A DNA stretch of 64,000 nt from JARFUG01 sp050485365 (GTDB lineage Bacteria > Desulfobacterota > Desulfuromonadia > Desulfuromonadales > JACZKF01): assembly GCA_050485365.1 (NCBI GenBank), contig JBJHBH010000010.1:1-64000 (forward strand), read 5' to 3'. The position numbers and the translations under genes were made by a program. The notes beneath the pieces are model-generated. The model had not been told where the DNA came from and searched no databases. It saw only the letters and a program-made list of their open reading frames with translations. How positions within the stretch are numbered: position 1 is the stretch's first letter; every line of letters starts with the position of its first letter. This document shows, piece by piece, positions 15,701 to 23,173 of this stretch.

Positions 15701-16703
15701 ACGCGAGATTCAGCACCCGGCCGTAAATTTGCTCGAGCTCGTCGGCTTCGACCTCGGGGCGGTAGAGATCGGGACGGGGGCGAGCGAGGCGGCGTCGAAG
15801 GGCCGGATCGGTGGCGAGGAGGCGGGCTCGCTGGAGAAGCTCTTCGGTGTCGCGGTAGAGAAATCCGTTCTGTGCGTCTTGAACGACGGCGGCGTTGCCG
15901 GCGATGTCCCGGGCGAGGATGGGGCGGCCCAGCACCGTCGCTTCTGTCAGGACGGTGCTGATCCCCTCACTCTCGGAGTGATTCAGGACAACGTCGGCCT
16001 CGCGCATCGCCGACGCGATCGCCGCGGGGGGGACGACGCCGAGATATCGCGCCCAGGGGCGCTGCGCCAGGGCGTCGAAGAAGCGCTGCGCGTATTGCGG
16101 ATCAAGGACGGGGCCGCAGAAGGCGAGGGCCAGGGGGACGGCGTCGCCCAAAGGGTCGAGGTCGAGCAGAAGGTCGAGGTTTCTCTTGACCGGTCGAATC
16201 CCTGCGGGGTGAAGGAACAGGAGTGCGTCGTGGGGAAGATTCAGCTGCGCGCGGGGAGAAAAGGGCGCGTCGCCCAGGACGACCGCGGGGGGGAGATAGT
16301 GCAGGCGCCCGGCAAAGGGGGCCCCGCTCGCCAAGATTGCCTTGAAGGTGAGGGGGTTCTGGGTGATAACGGCTGCGGCGCGGCCCAGAACCTCTTCGAT
16401 CACGGGGGCCTGGAGCGGATGCTTCATCCCTTGATGGATGTCGGTGCCGGTGAGGGTGACCGCCATCGGCACGGTGCGCGCCAGGGGCGCGTCGAGCCAT
16501 GGCGCTCCCGAGCGGTAGGCGTGAAGCAGGTGGATGATGTCCGGGCGAAAGAGGGACGTCTCGCGATCGAGCTGCGAAGCCTCGCCGGTGTCGGCGACGT
16601 GGACGCGGTGACCGCGCCGGCGAAGCCCCTGCGCGTGGCGCGCGGCGGTCATGTGGTTGCCGGTGGCGAGGGGCTGGGCAGGAGTGACGATCAGGATGCG
16701 CAC
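15699..16703 (-). CDS. Glycosyltransferase, GT4-like
   Basis: 334 residues from GTG at 16703 (GGAGAGAGG just upstream). A GT-B fold enzyme: N-terminal Rossmann domain with PAQPLATGNHMTAARHAQGL and MAVTLTGTDIHQ, C-terminal donor-binding domain with HPAGIRPVKRN, ADVVLNHSESEGISTVLTEA and GRPILARDIAGN. The E-x7-E-type motif of retaining GT4 enzymes is visible in ESEGISTVLTEA. Donor and acceptor are not readable; no other envelope-sugar genes are nearby, so the pathway is open. It is in single-gene context between two terminators. Confidence 0.82.
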   Translation of the reverse strand: MRILIVTPAQPLATGNHMTAARHAQGLRRRGHRVHVADTGEASQLDRETSLFRPDIIHLLHAYRSGAPWLDAPLARTVPMAVTLTGTDIHQGMKHPLQAPVIEEVLGRAAAVITQNPLTFKAILASGAPFAGRLHYLPPAVVLGDAPFSPRAQLNLPHDALLFLHPAGIRPVKRNLDLLLDLDPLGDAVPLALAFCGPVLDPQYAQRFFDALAQRPWARYLGVVPPAAIASAMREADVVLNHSESEGISTVLTEATVLGRPILARDIAGNAAVVQDAQNGFLYRDTEELLQRARLLATDPALRRRLARPRPDLYRPEVEADELEQIYGRVLNLA

Positions 16704-16765
16704 GGCACCTCTCTCCAAAAGGCGCCGGTCCCCCGGGGTGAGCGCGCGGCGCAGCGATCGGGATG

Positions 16766-16795
16766 AAAAAAGCCCCGCCGGAAATCCGGCGGGGC
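16766..16795 (-). terminator. Terminator of the CoA-transferase gene
   Basis: GCCCCGCCGG-aaat-CCGGCGGGGC with six A on the plus strand, that is a T run after the hairpin on the minus strand. Confidence 0.9.
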
Positions 16796-16818
16796 AAAGG
16801 ATCGGCTCAAAGCCGGTA

Positions 16819-18405
16819 TTACTCGCACAGGTCGATCTTGATGTCCCAGCTCTTGATCTTCATGGTGCCGTTGACAGCGAGGTTCTGCTGCATCTTGAAG
16901 GCGCGGTCGAAGAGCTGCGGCTCGTGACCGATCCCCTTGGCGAGGCACTCTTTGGTCGCCATTTCGAGGTAGTCCTTCAGGATCGGCTGGTACTCGGGAT
17001 GCGCGCACTTCTCGATGATCACCTTCGCACGGTCTTTCGGCGCCAGACCGCGCAGGTCGGCCAGACCCTGCTCGGTGACGACGCAGTCGAGGTCGTGCTC
17101 GGTGTGGTCGATGTGCGGGGCCTTCGGAACGACGCAGGTGATCCCGTTCGGGTCCGTCTTGGAGGGACGGGTCGAGGGGGTGTGCATGATCTTCAGGAAG
17201 CCGTTGCGCAGGAAGTCGCCCGAGCCGCCAAGACCGTTGATCATGCGGGTGCCGCCGACCAGGGTGGAGTTGGCGTGCGCGTACATGTCGATCTCGACGG
17301 GGGTGTTCATGGCGATACACCCCAGACGGCGGATCGGCTCCGGCGCGTTGGAGATCGACAGGGGGCGCAGCGTGATCTTCGGCGCGTAGAAGTCGAACTT
17401 GTCGAAGAAGCGGGGGAAACCGGGGTTCTCCGAGAGCGACAAAGAGCAGGAGGAGGCCGAGTTGAGCTTGCCCGAGTCGAACAGGTCGAGCATCGTGTCC
17501 TGCAGAACCTCGGTGTAGACGCTCAGGTTCGAGAAGGGACCCTTCACCAGCCCGCCGACGACGGCGTTGGCGATGGAGCCGACACCCGACTGCAGGGGGA
17601 GGAGGTTCTCGGGGAGGCGCCCCTTCTTCACTTCGTGGGCGAAGAAGTCGAGGATGTGCGAAGCGATCGCTTCGGAGGTGTCGTCCATTTCGGTGAAGGC
17701 GCGACCTTTGTCGCGGCGCTTCGACTCGACGACGGCGATGATGCGGTCCGTGTCGCAGGGGACGGACAGGGTGCCGATGCGGTCATTGGCCCTGCTGATG
17801 AGGAAGGGGGCGCGGTGCGGGGGCTTTTGCGCCATCACGATGTCGTGCATCCCCTTGAAGGAGGGCTGTCCGGTGTTGACCTCGATGATGATCCGGTCGG
17901 AGACCATCATCAGCTCGGGGACGATGCCGCAGGAGGAGGTGAGGACGAGGCTGCCGTCTTCGAGGATCTCGGAGACCTCGATGATGGCCAGGTCGATGCG
18001 GCCGTTCTCGGTGTAGAAGCCGTAGCTGATGTCCTGGGCGAAGAGGCCGAGGTGCTTGTCACCCATGCGGATGCGCCCCTCGTTGATCCCCTTGGCGATG
18101 TTCTTGCCGGTCTGGTAAGGCCAGCGGCGGTCGATCATGTCGAGGGTCGCCCAGCGGTCTTCGGTCTCCGCGCCGACCGAGGCGCCGATGAAGAGGTTGA
18201 ACTTCATCTTGCCCTGGAGATTGTTCTTCTCCACATGATCGGCCAGGGCGATGGGAACTTCCTTGGGGTAACCGGCGGGGGTGAAACCGGACCACCCGAG
18301 GTTCATGCCGGGCTTGAAGTACTGAATGGTGTCTTCAGCCTTCATGACCTTGCTGAGCAGGGCTTTGCGATGAACGCGACTTTCCAGTGTGCCGAATTCG
18401 GACAT
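16819..18405 (-). CDS. Succinyl-CoA:acetate CoA-transferase (acetyl-CoA hydrolase/transferase family)
   Basis: 528 residues. In acetate-oxidising Desulfuromonadales this enzyme activates acetate while converting succinyl-CoA to succinate, replacing succinyl-CoA synthetase in the cycle. Family signatures are NLGWSGFTPAGYPKEVP near the start, SGVGSIANAVVGGL, the catalytic-Glu region LSVYTEVLQDTML, and GGSGDFLRNGFLKIMHTPS. AGGAGG-rich ribosome site before the ATG. The promoter lies some 230 bp upstream, giving a long leader. acnB, icd, kor and mdh in the same window support this role; pure acetyl-CoA hydrolase activity is the alternative. Confidence 0.88.
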   Translation of the reverse strand: MSEFGTLESRVHRKALLSKVMKAEDTIQYFKPGMNLGWSGFTPAGYPKEVPIALADHVEKNNLQGKMKFNLFIGASVGAETEDRWATLDMIDRRWPYQTGKNIAKGINEGRIRMGDKHLGLFAQDISYGFYTENGRIDLAIIEVSEILEDGSLVLTSSCGIVPELMMVSDRIIIEVNTGQPSFKGMHDIVMAQKPPHRAPFLISRANDRIGTLSVPCDTDRIIAVVESKRRDKGRAFTEMDDTSEAIASHILDFFAHEVKKGRLPENLLPLQSGVGSIANAVVGGLVKGPFSNLSVYTEVLQDTMLDLFDSGKLNSASSCSLSLSENPGFPRFFDKFDFYAPKITLRPLSISNAPEPIRRLGCIAMNTPVEIDMYAHANSTLVGGTRMINGLGGSGDFLRNGFLKIMHTPSTRPSKTDPNGITCVVPKAPHIDHTEHDLDCVVTEQGLADLRGLAPKDRAKVIIEKCAHPEYQPILKDYLEMATKECLAKGIGHEPQLFDRAFKMQQNLAVNGTMKIKSWDIKIDLCE

Positions 18406-18609
18406 TTCTCTCTCCTCCTCTGAAATTATCGGTGACGCCCGGACAGTGCGTCCCGAAAGCAGGTGTGGAACGTGGAGTTAAAACAAGGTGCGATTGTGCC
18501 GGTGAACTCCGTCGTGGTCAAGTCCAATCTGAATCCGCAACGCGTCGGGTGCGTGTATGGTCTTAATACGGCAGTGAAATGGAAGTGTTTGGAAAAGTTT
18601 GAAATGGAA

Positions 18610-18634
18610 AGCGCCTCTTATGTTATAAGGCGCT
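18610..18634 (-). other. 5'-end hairpin in the CoA-transferase leader
   Basis: AGCGCC (18610-18615) pairs with GGCGCT (18629-18634), with further CTTAT/ATAAG pairing inside. It falls at the predicted transcript 5' end (about 18632), where hairpins often protect mRNA from decay. No known riboswitch was recognised. Confidence 0.5.
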
Positions 18635-18638
18635 CATC

Positions 18639-18667
18639 TTTATATAATGACGTAGACGACATGTCAA
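18639..18667 (-). promoter_or_regulatory. Sigma-70 promoter of the CoA-transferase gene
   Basis: On the minus strand TTGACA (18667-18662), 17-bp spacer, TATAAA (18644-18639). It leaves a leader of about 225 bases before the ATG at 18405; apart from the 5' hairpin nothing else was identified in 18406-18638. Confidence 0.75.
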
Positions 18668-18725
18668 GAAAAAAAAGGTGTTCTATTGAGGGGGGTCCCC
18701 CTGCAGCGGCCGCCGCCGCGGGCAC

Positions 18726-18755
18726 AAAAAAACCTCCACGCGGGAGGGTTTTTTG
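18726..18755. terminator. Bidirectional intrinsic terminator
   Basis: AAAAAACCTCC-acgc-GGGAGGGTTTTTT. It serves bamD from the right and insulates the CoA-transferase promoter. Confidence 0.75.
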
Positions 18756-18774
18756 AAGGTGAATGGGATCTATC

Positions 18775-18875
18775 CACCTTGTTAGGGGGGCGCGGCTCAC
18801 ATGGCAAGGGTGTCTGGCGCCATGGACGGCGAAAAGCGTCCCTTGACATGGGAGTCGTGACCCCATGCGGAACAG
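18775..18875 (+). repeat. Interspersed hairpin repeat, copy A (short form)
   Basis: One of four related copies in the window. Core landmarks CACCTTGT, GCGGCTCACATGG, CAAGGGTGTCTGGCGCC, AAAAGCGTCCCTTG, ACCCCAT and GGAACAG are present. It lacks about 24 bp between two copies of CCATGGACGGCG that the other copies keep, as expected for a slippage deletion. It lies between the terminator and the bamD stop. Confidence 0.85.
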
Positions 18876-18888
18876 GTACAGTGAGTTA

Positions 18889-19626
18889 TCAGTCGAGTTT
18901 TCTCATCGAGCGGGTCGCCGCCCGGACGGAGCGGCTCTCGGGGTGGTCGCTGAAAATCGTTTCGAAGGCCTTGCGCGCCTCGTCTTTTCGCCCGACGTCG
19001 AGATAGGCGCGACCCAGATAGAGATAGGCCCGATCCCTGTCGTCGAATTCGTCGTACGTGCCGAAGAGCCCCTCGAGGCGTCGAATGGCGGCCTCGGGGT
19101 GCCCCGTGCGCTGGTAGAAGCGGCCGACGTAGAGCTCGTGCGCGGCGAGCGTGCGGCGCAGCTCGTCGACGCGCTCCGGAACCTCGGCGGCGTCGGGATG
19201 GTCGGGGAAGCGCCGGGCAAAGGTCTCGAAGGTCGTCAGCGCGTTTCGGGTCGCGGTCTGGTCCCGGTCCATGGAGAGGACCTGATGATGGTAGGAGACG
19301 CCGAGGGAATAGAGCACGTCGGCGGTCCGGGGATGGCGCGGATGCTGGACGAGAAAGTCCTCGAATGCGGCGGCCGCCTCGACGTATCGGCGCGATGCCA
19401 GGTAGGCCTCCGCGATTCTGAGCTCGGACAGCGCGGTAAGCTCCGCCGAGTAGAAGGCATCGCGCGACCGCTCCCAGGCCGTGATCGCGTCGGTGTAGCG
19501 CTCACTGGCGAAAAGCGTCTCCCCTTCGGCGAAATGTTCGTGGGCGCTCTTCTCGGGGGTGACGCGGGTGCCGCAGGCCGCGAGAAAAAAGCAAAGGATG
19601 AGCACGGCGAAGGTGAGGCGTTTCAT
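18889..19626 (-). CDS. bamD: Outer membrane assembly lipoprotein BamD
   Basis: 245 residues. Signal peptide with lipobox LAAC, lipidated cysteine C18, then TPR-like repeats (AEGETLFASERYTDAITAWE, SELRIAEAYLASRRYVEAAAAFE, LYSLGVSYHH and later units). The length and the run FEDFLVQHPRHPRTADVLYSLG match BamD, which with BamA inserts beta-barrel proteins into the outer membrane. Alternative: another TPR lipoprotein of the same size. It follows rpoH on the same strand after a 98-bp gap. Confidence 0.9.
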   Translation of the reverse strand: MKRLTFAVLILCFFLAACGTRVTPEKSAHEHFAEGETLFASERYTDAITAWERSRDAFYSAELTALSELRIAEAYLASRRYVEAAAAFEDFLVQHPRHPRTADVLYSLGVSYHHQVLSMDRDQTATRNALTTFETFARRFPDHPDAAEVPERVDELRRTLAAHELYVGRFYQRTGHPEAAIRRLEGLFGTYDEFDDRDRAYLYLGRAYLDVGRKDEARKAFETIFSDHPESRSVRAATRSMRKLD

Positions 19627-19723
19627 GCAAGGATTCCCGTTCGGTGTGGAGTTTGTCCGCTGAAATTACGGGAAGCGTCGGTGTTTGTCAATGCCGAGCA
19701 GGGCAAAGCGATCGGCCGGTGCC

Positions 19724-20566
19724 TCAGGCCGAAGGCAAAAGGGCCGTGCGCAGCTTCTCCAGCGCCCCTTTTTCGAGCTGCCGCACCCGCTCGCGGCTGA
19801 TGCCGTAGTCGTCGGCCAACTCCTGCAGGGTGCGGGGGGATTCGGCGAGAATGCGCTCCCGAACGATGTGGCGCTCCCGGTCGTTGAGCCTCAGAAGCGC
19901 CTCGCCGACGCGGCCGGAGAGAATCTCCTCCGACTCCGCCGTCAGCAGGAGCTCTTCCTGGTTCTGGCGTTCATCGGCGAGCGAATCGGCCAAACTGAGG
20001 TCCGCCCCCTCGATGATCTCTGCGTCAAGAGAGAGATCCCGTGCGCTCATGCGCAGCGCCATCTGCTCGACCTCGGCGTCCTCGACCCTGAGCTCCCGGG
20101 CGATCTCCTCGGCGTTCTCGCTCCCGGTGAGGCGCAGCACGGCGGCCCGCGCCTGATTGAGCTTGAAGAAGAGCTTCTTTTGCGTTTGCGTCGTGCCGAT
20201 CTTGACCAGCGACCAACTGCGGATGATGAAGTTCTGGATGTAGGCCCGGATCCACCAGACCGCGTAGGAGATGAGGCGGATGCCGCGCTCGGGGTCGAAT
20301 TTCTTGACCGCCATCATCAGCCCGATATTCCCTTCCTGGATCATGTCGAGCATGCGGATGCCGTAGGCCCGGTATTCCTGGGCGACCTTCACCACGAAGC
20401 GCAAATTGGCGCAGATCAGCTCGTGCGCCGCCTCGATGTCGCCGTTTTGCCGGTAGCGCATGGCGAGCGCGTGCTCCTGCTCGCGGCTGAGCAGCTCGAA
20501 GCGGTTGATCTGGGCCATGTAGTGGGCGAAGGTGTCGGTCGGCGCAGGCAGATGGATTGAGCTCAT
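19724..20566 (-). CDS. rpoH: Heat-shock sigma factor RpoH (sigma-32)
   Basis: 280 residues. Regions 2.1-2.4 (NLRFVVKVAQEYRAYGIRMLDMIQEGNIGLMMAV and WWIRAYIQNFI), the RpoH box QKKLFFKLN (129-137) and region 4 helix-turn-helix (TLQELADDYGISRERVRQLE) are all present. The RpoH box separates it from RpoD-type factors. It directs transcription of chaperone and protease genes. The CIRCE element just upstream indicates repression by HrcA. Confidence 0.96.
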   Translation of the reverse strand: MSSIHLPAPTDTFAHYMAQINRFELLSREQEHALAMRYRQNGDIEAAHELICANLRFVVKVAQEYRAYGIRMLDMIQEGNIGLMMAVKKFDPERGIRLISYAVWWIRAYIQNFIIRSWSLVKIGTTQTQKKLFFKLNQARAAVLRLTGSENAEEIARELRVEDAEVEQMALRMSARDLSLDAEIIEGADLSLADSLADERQNQEELLLTAESEEILSGRVGEALLRLNDRERHIVRERILAESPRTLQELADDYGISRERVRQLEKGALEKLRTALLPSA

Positions 20567-20582
20567 CGGAAGATCTCCCTTT

Positions 20583-20609
20583 TTGGCACTCGCAGGCTCT
20601 GAGTGCTAA
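20583..20609 (-). promoter_or_regulatory. CIRCE element (HrcA operator) upstream of rpoH
   Basis: TTGGCACTC (20583-20591), nine bases, GAGTGCTAA (20601-20609). One mismatch to the consensus TTAGCACTC-N9-GAGTGCTAA. It ends 16 bp before the rpoH start, overlapping the expected transcript start or leader. Confidence 0.93.
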
Positions 20610-20783
20610 AAAGGGTAGCAAAAAGGGGAGCCGATGACAAGGGGTTCGATGCGAACACGCCGGAATCAGGAGAGAAAGTCCTTGTCATCCGGGGTGTCTC
20701 CGAGTAAAAAGGGAGGATGCTGCCCAGGCGCCTCGTCACGCTGGAGAGCGTGCGGGTCGTTCATTTCGCCAAGGAGTGATTTC

Positions 20784-21242
20784 ATGCTCAAACGCATCAA
20801 GGCCCTTCTGACCTCGGGACCCGCGGCCGAACCGCAGACCGAATACGAGCGGATCCAGGTCGCCACCGCCGCCCTGCTCCTGGAGATGGCCCACACCGAT
20901 CGGGAATTTCACGAGATGGAGGCGATCATCATCCGCGACCTGCTGCAGCACAAGTTCGGTCTGTGCGAGGAGTCGACGGCCGAGCTGCTGCAGTTCGCCC
21001 AGCAGGAGAGGGAGTCGAGCCTCGATCTCTTCCATTTCGCCAAGGACATCAACGAGGGATTCACCCTGGAAGAGAAAGTCGAGGTGATGGAGGCGCTCTG
21101 GCGGGTGATCTATGCCGACGGCGTCCTCGACAAGTACGAAGATTACCTCATCCGCAAGCTGGCGACGCTGCTGCGGCTTTCGCACCGGCAGATGATCGAT
21201 GCCAAAGTGAAGATCCTCGATGAAGTGCGCTCCCGCGGCTGA
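20784..21242 (+). CDS. TerB-like protein
   Basis: 152 residues from ATG at 20784 with AAGGAG upstream. All-helical TerB-type domain: TAALLLEMAHTDREFHEMEAI, then LWRVIYADGVLDKYEDYLIRKLATLLRLS, which contain the repeated acidic D/E-rich metal-like motif. TerB domains occur in tellurite resistance and in many stress loci; here no other ter genes are present. It overlaps the following methyltransferase gene by 23 bp, so the two are co-translated. Cytoplasmic; function unproven. Confidence 0.85.
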   Translation: MLKRIKALLTSGPAAEPQTEYERIQVATAALLLEMAHTDREFHEMEAIIIRDLLQHKFGLCEESTAELLQFAQQERESSLDLFHFAKDINEGFTLEEKVEVMEALWRVIYADGVLDKYEDYLIRKLATLLRLSHRQMIDAKVKILDEVRSRG

Positions 21243-21858
21243 GGCGACCCTGCCCGAGCTGACGCGGGTCATCGCCTGGGGGCATCACTTCGTGCGCGAA
21301 GTCCTTCGCCCCGGCGACCATGCCGTCGATCTGACGGCGGGAAACGGCCACGACACCCTCGTCCTTTACCAATGTGTTGGAAGCTCGGGGCGCGTAACGG
21401 CCTTCGACATCCAGTCGCAGGCTCTGGAGCGTACCGCCGAACGCCTCGGCGCCGCCGGTGCGGCGGTGCACCGCCGGGAAGAGTGGGAAGAGGAGGGTGA
21501 GCGGCGGGAGGGGGTCGTTTTGGTGCGGGCGGATCACGCGCGGATCGAGAGCTTCTGCCGCGATCCTCTGCGTGCAGTGATCGCCAATCTCGGTTATCGT
21601 CCGGGGGGAGATCGGCGCCTTGTTACCCGGGCCGAGACGACGGTGGCCGCCCTCGATGCGGCCTTGCGACTGTTGATGCCGGGAGGTCGCCTGGCGGTGG
21701 TGGTCTATGTGGGGCATCCGGGGGGGAAGGACGAAGCCGGAGCGGTCGAGGGCCACTTCGACGCCCTGCCCGCCGGAAGTTTCCAAACACTGCGGCTCTC
21801 GGTGCCGAACCGTCCGAGCAGCCCCTATCTGTTGCTGGCGCACAAGAACGAAGCCTGA
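21220..21858 (+). CDS. Class I SAM methyltransferase, YtqB/MnmM (rRNA_methylase) family
   Basis: 212 residues. SAM-binding motif I AVDLTAGNGHDTL, acidic loop TAFDIQSQAL, and the family block IANLGYRPGGDRRLVTRAETTVAALDAAL, followed by LLMPGGRLAVVVYVGHPGG. This pattern is typical of the family whose Bacillus member YtqB (MnmM) methylates the wobble-uridine aminomethyl group of tRNA; older annotation says rRNA methylase. The start lies inside the terB-like gene. Target RNA here is inferred by family. Confidence 0.82.
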   Translation: MKCAPAAEATLPELTRVIAWGHHFVREVLRPGDHAVDLTAGNGHDTLVLYQCVGSSGRVTAFDIQSQALERTAERLGAAGAAVHRREEWEEEGERREGVVLVRADHARIESFCRDPLRAVIANLGYRPGGDRRLVTRAETTVAALDAALRLLMPGGRLAVVVYVGHPGGKDEAGAVEGHFDALPAGSFQTLRLSVPNRPSSPYLLLAHKNEA

Positions 21859-21868
21859 AGGGGGAGGC

Positions 21869-22036
21869 TCAGCCGCGCAGTTTCGCCTTGTATTCGTGCG
21901 CAGCGCTCAGGGGCGGTCGCAGAGCTCTTTGTGACAGCCTGCTCTTTTTGTTCTCCCGCGAGATGGCCAGGACCGCCATGAAGAGAACGCCGAGCACGAA
22001 TCCTCCCCAGGCCGAAAAAAACAGCACCCAGTACAT
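21869..22036 (-). CDS. Small single-pass membrane protein
   Basis: 55 residues from ATG at 22036, preceded by a good GGAGGG. Starts YWVLFFSAWGGFVLGVLFMAVLAI, one clear membrane helix, then a basic tail (SRENKKSRLSQRALRP). Not recognised. It is convergent with the methyltransferase gene and divergent from the DUF1540 gene. Confidence 0.6.
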   Translation of the reverse strand: MYWVLFFSAWGGFVLGVLFMAVLAISRENKKSRLSQRALRPPLSAAHEYKAKLRG

Positions 22037-22127
22037 GATTTCCCTCCTTTTCCTCCACAGTCGCGACTCTCTGCAGATCTCTATATCATAAATCAATACT
22101 AATATTCAACAATTCTAATGTTGTTGG

Positions 22128-22155
22128 TTGACACTCATTCGCGGCCTGCTACGGT
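22128..22155 (+). promoter_or_regulatory. Probable promoter of the DUF1540 gene
   Basis: TTGACA (22128-22133), 16-bp spacer, TACGGT (22150-22155). Perfect -35, weak -10. Confidence 0.45.
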
Positions 22156-22194
22156 TTCTCTACCCAAAACCCAAGCATCAGGGGAGGACACAAA

Positions 22195-22488
22195 ATGGCT
22201 GCGAAAATGCCGAAAGTATCGGACTGTTCCGTCAGTGAATGCGCTTACAACACCGACTCCGCCTGCCACGCTCTGGCCATCACCGTGGGCGACAGCCCCG
22301 ACGATCCCACCTGTGACACCTACTTCGAATCGTCGGTACACGGCGGCGTGAAGGAGGAGATCGCGGGCGTCGGGGCATGCAAGGCGGCCGACTGTCAGTA
22401 CAACAGCGAGTTCGAATGCAGCGCTCCGCAGATCCAGGTCGGTTACCGGGGGGACCAGGTCGACTGTCTGACCTTCGAGATGCGCTAG
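22195..22488 (+). CDS. DUF1540 tandem-domain cysteine-rich protein
   Basis: 97 residues with two DUF1540 units: SDCSVSECAYNTDSACHA up to CDTYFE (about 9-44) and GACKAADCQYNSEFECSA up to CLTFE (about 60-95). Each unit has four cysteines spaced as in this family, probably binding a metal such as zinc. GGGAGG precedes the ATG. Function unknown in the family. It heads a small rightward group ended by a large hairpin at 22532-22567. Confidence 0.88.
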   Translation: MAAKMPKVSDCSVSECAYNTDSACHALAITVGDSPDDPTCDTYFESSVHGGVKEEIAGVGACKAADCQYNSEFECSAPQIQVGYRGDQVDCLTFEMR

Positions 22489-22531
22489 GCGCCCTGCGCG
22501 ACGCCTGGACGCGACGAACGCATGTTTCGGT

Positions 22532-22567
22532 TCGGCGCCGGCACGGCTCTTCGTCGGCCGGCGCCGA
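22532..22567 (+). other. Strong intercistronic hairpin
   Basis: TCGGCGCCGGC (22532-22542) pairs fully with GCCGGCGCCGA (22557-22567). No T run follows, so it is more likely an mRNA-stabilising or attenuating structure than a simple terminator. Confidence 0.6.
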
Positions 22568-22627
22568 TGCGAAGCGGTTGCACGATGGATCGATCCGATG
22601 CTCTCGCTGGTCTGCAAGGAGCCGTCC

Positions 22628-22960
22628 GTGAACGAAAAACAGCGCAAGATGATGTTCGAGCTTTTCACCGGCACGATCATCTCCCAGGAGATCATCGTCC
22701 AGACGCTGCATCGCCGTGGTCTCATCCGCAAGGAAGAGGTGGTCGACCGCCTCGATTTCTTCATCGATTACTTCGAGGGGAAGGGGTCCGAGCAGATCGC
22801 CGTGCCGATGCGCTATCTGCGCAAAAACCTCTGCAAGCCGTTCCCCGGCGGCGGCGCCGAGTGCAAGGGGGAGGCGACGACGCGCTATCCCGAATGGTTT
22901 CAGGGCGTCATCCCCGGCGGAAGGGGGAGCGGGGGCTCGACGACGATGGCGGGGGAGTAA
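22628..22960 (+). CDS. Conserved-looking hypothetical protein
   Basis: 110 residues from GTG at 22628 (AAGGAG about nine bases upstream; ATG at 22598 is less likely). Helical N-terminal half (EKQRKMMFELFTGTIISQEIIVQTLHRRG is read in pieces), then RYLRKNLCKPF and a Gly-rich tail with two cysteines. No domain was recognised. Its stop codon is 1-3 bp from the next start, whose ribosome site lies inside this gene, so the two are coupled. Confidence 0.6.
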   Translation: MNEKQRKMMFELFTGTIISQEIIVQTLHRRGLIRKEEVVDRLDFFIDYFEGKGSEQIAVPMRYLRKNLCKPFPGGGAECKGEATTRYPEWFQGVIPGGRGSGGSTTMAGE

Positions 22961-22963
22961 CCG

Positions 22964-23140
22964 ATGCTGGAGCTTGCGATCATCGCCTTGATCATCTCGA
23001 TTTTCGCAGGGGGGATGGGGCTGAGCGGGCTGGCCCGCGGCGCGCGCACGGTGGCGCTGACGATCTTCGGCGTCTTTTTGGCCGTCGCGCTCTTCTTGTT
23101 TCTCCTCTTCGTGCTCGGCGTGCGCCTGCTGTCGTCGTAA
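22964..23140 (+). CDS. DUF1328 small membrane protein
   Basis: 58 residues, found by reading the sequence. MLELAIIALIISIFAGGMG then LSGLARGARTVALTIFGVF and a final hydrophobic helix match DUF1328 (YtjA-like) proteins of 50-60 residues with two membrane segments. Its GGGGGAG site overlaps the end of the preceding gene. Function unknown; the family is often stress-induced. Confidence 0.8.
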   Translation: MLELAIIALIISIFAGGMGLSGLARGARTVALTIFGVFLAVALFLFLLFVLGVRLLSS

Positions 23141-23173
23141 AAGAGGGCGCGAGAGCCGTCCGTGGCGCCCCTC

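Noticed and set aside
16651..18423. 590-codon plus-strand frame opposite the CoA-transferase gene
   Set aside because: It is antisense to a clearly recognised enzyme, and its Val/Asp/Gly-rich composition is typical of a mirror frame in GC-rich DNA.
20784..21242. Tellurite-resistance operon
   Set aside because: Only a TerB-like domain is present, with no terC/D/E/Z partners, so no resistance function is claimed.
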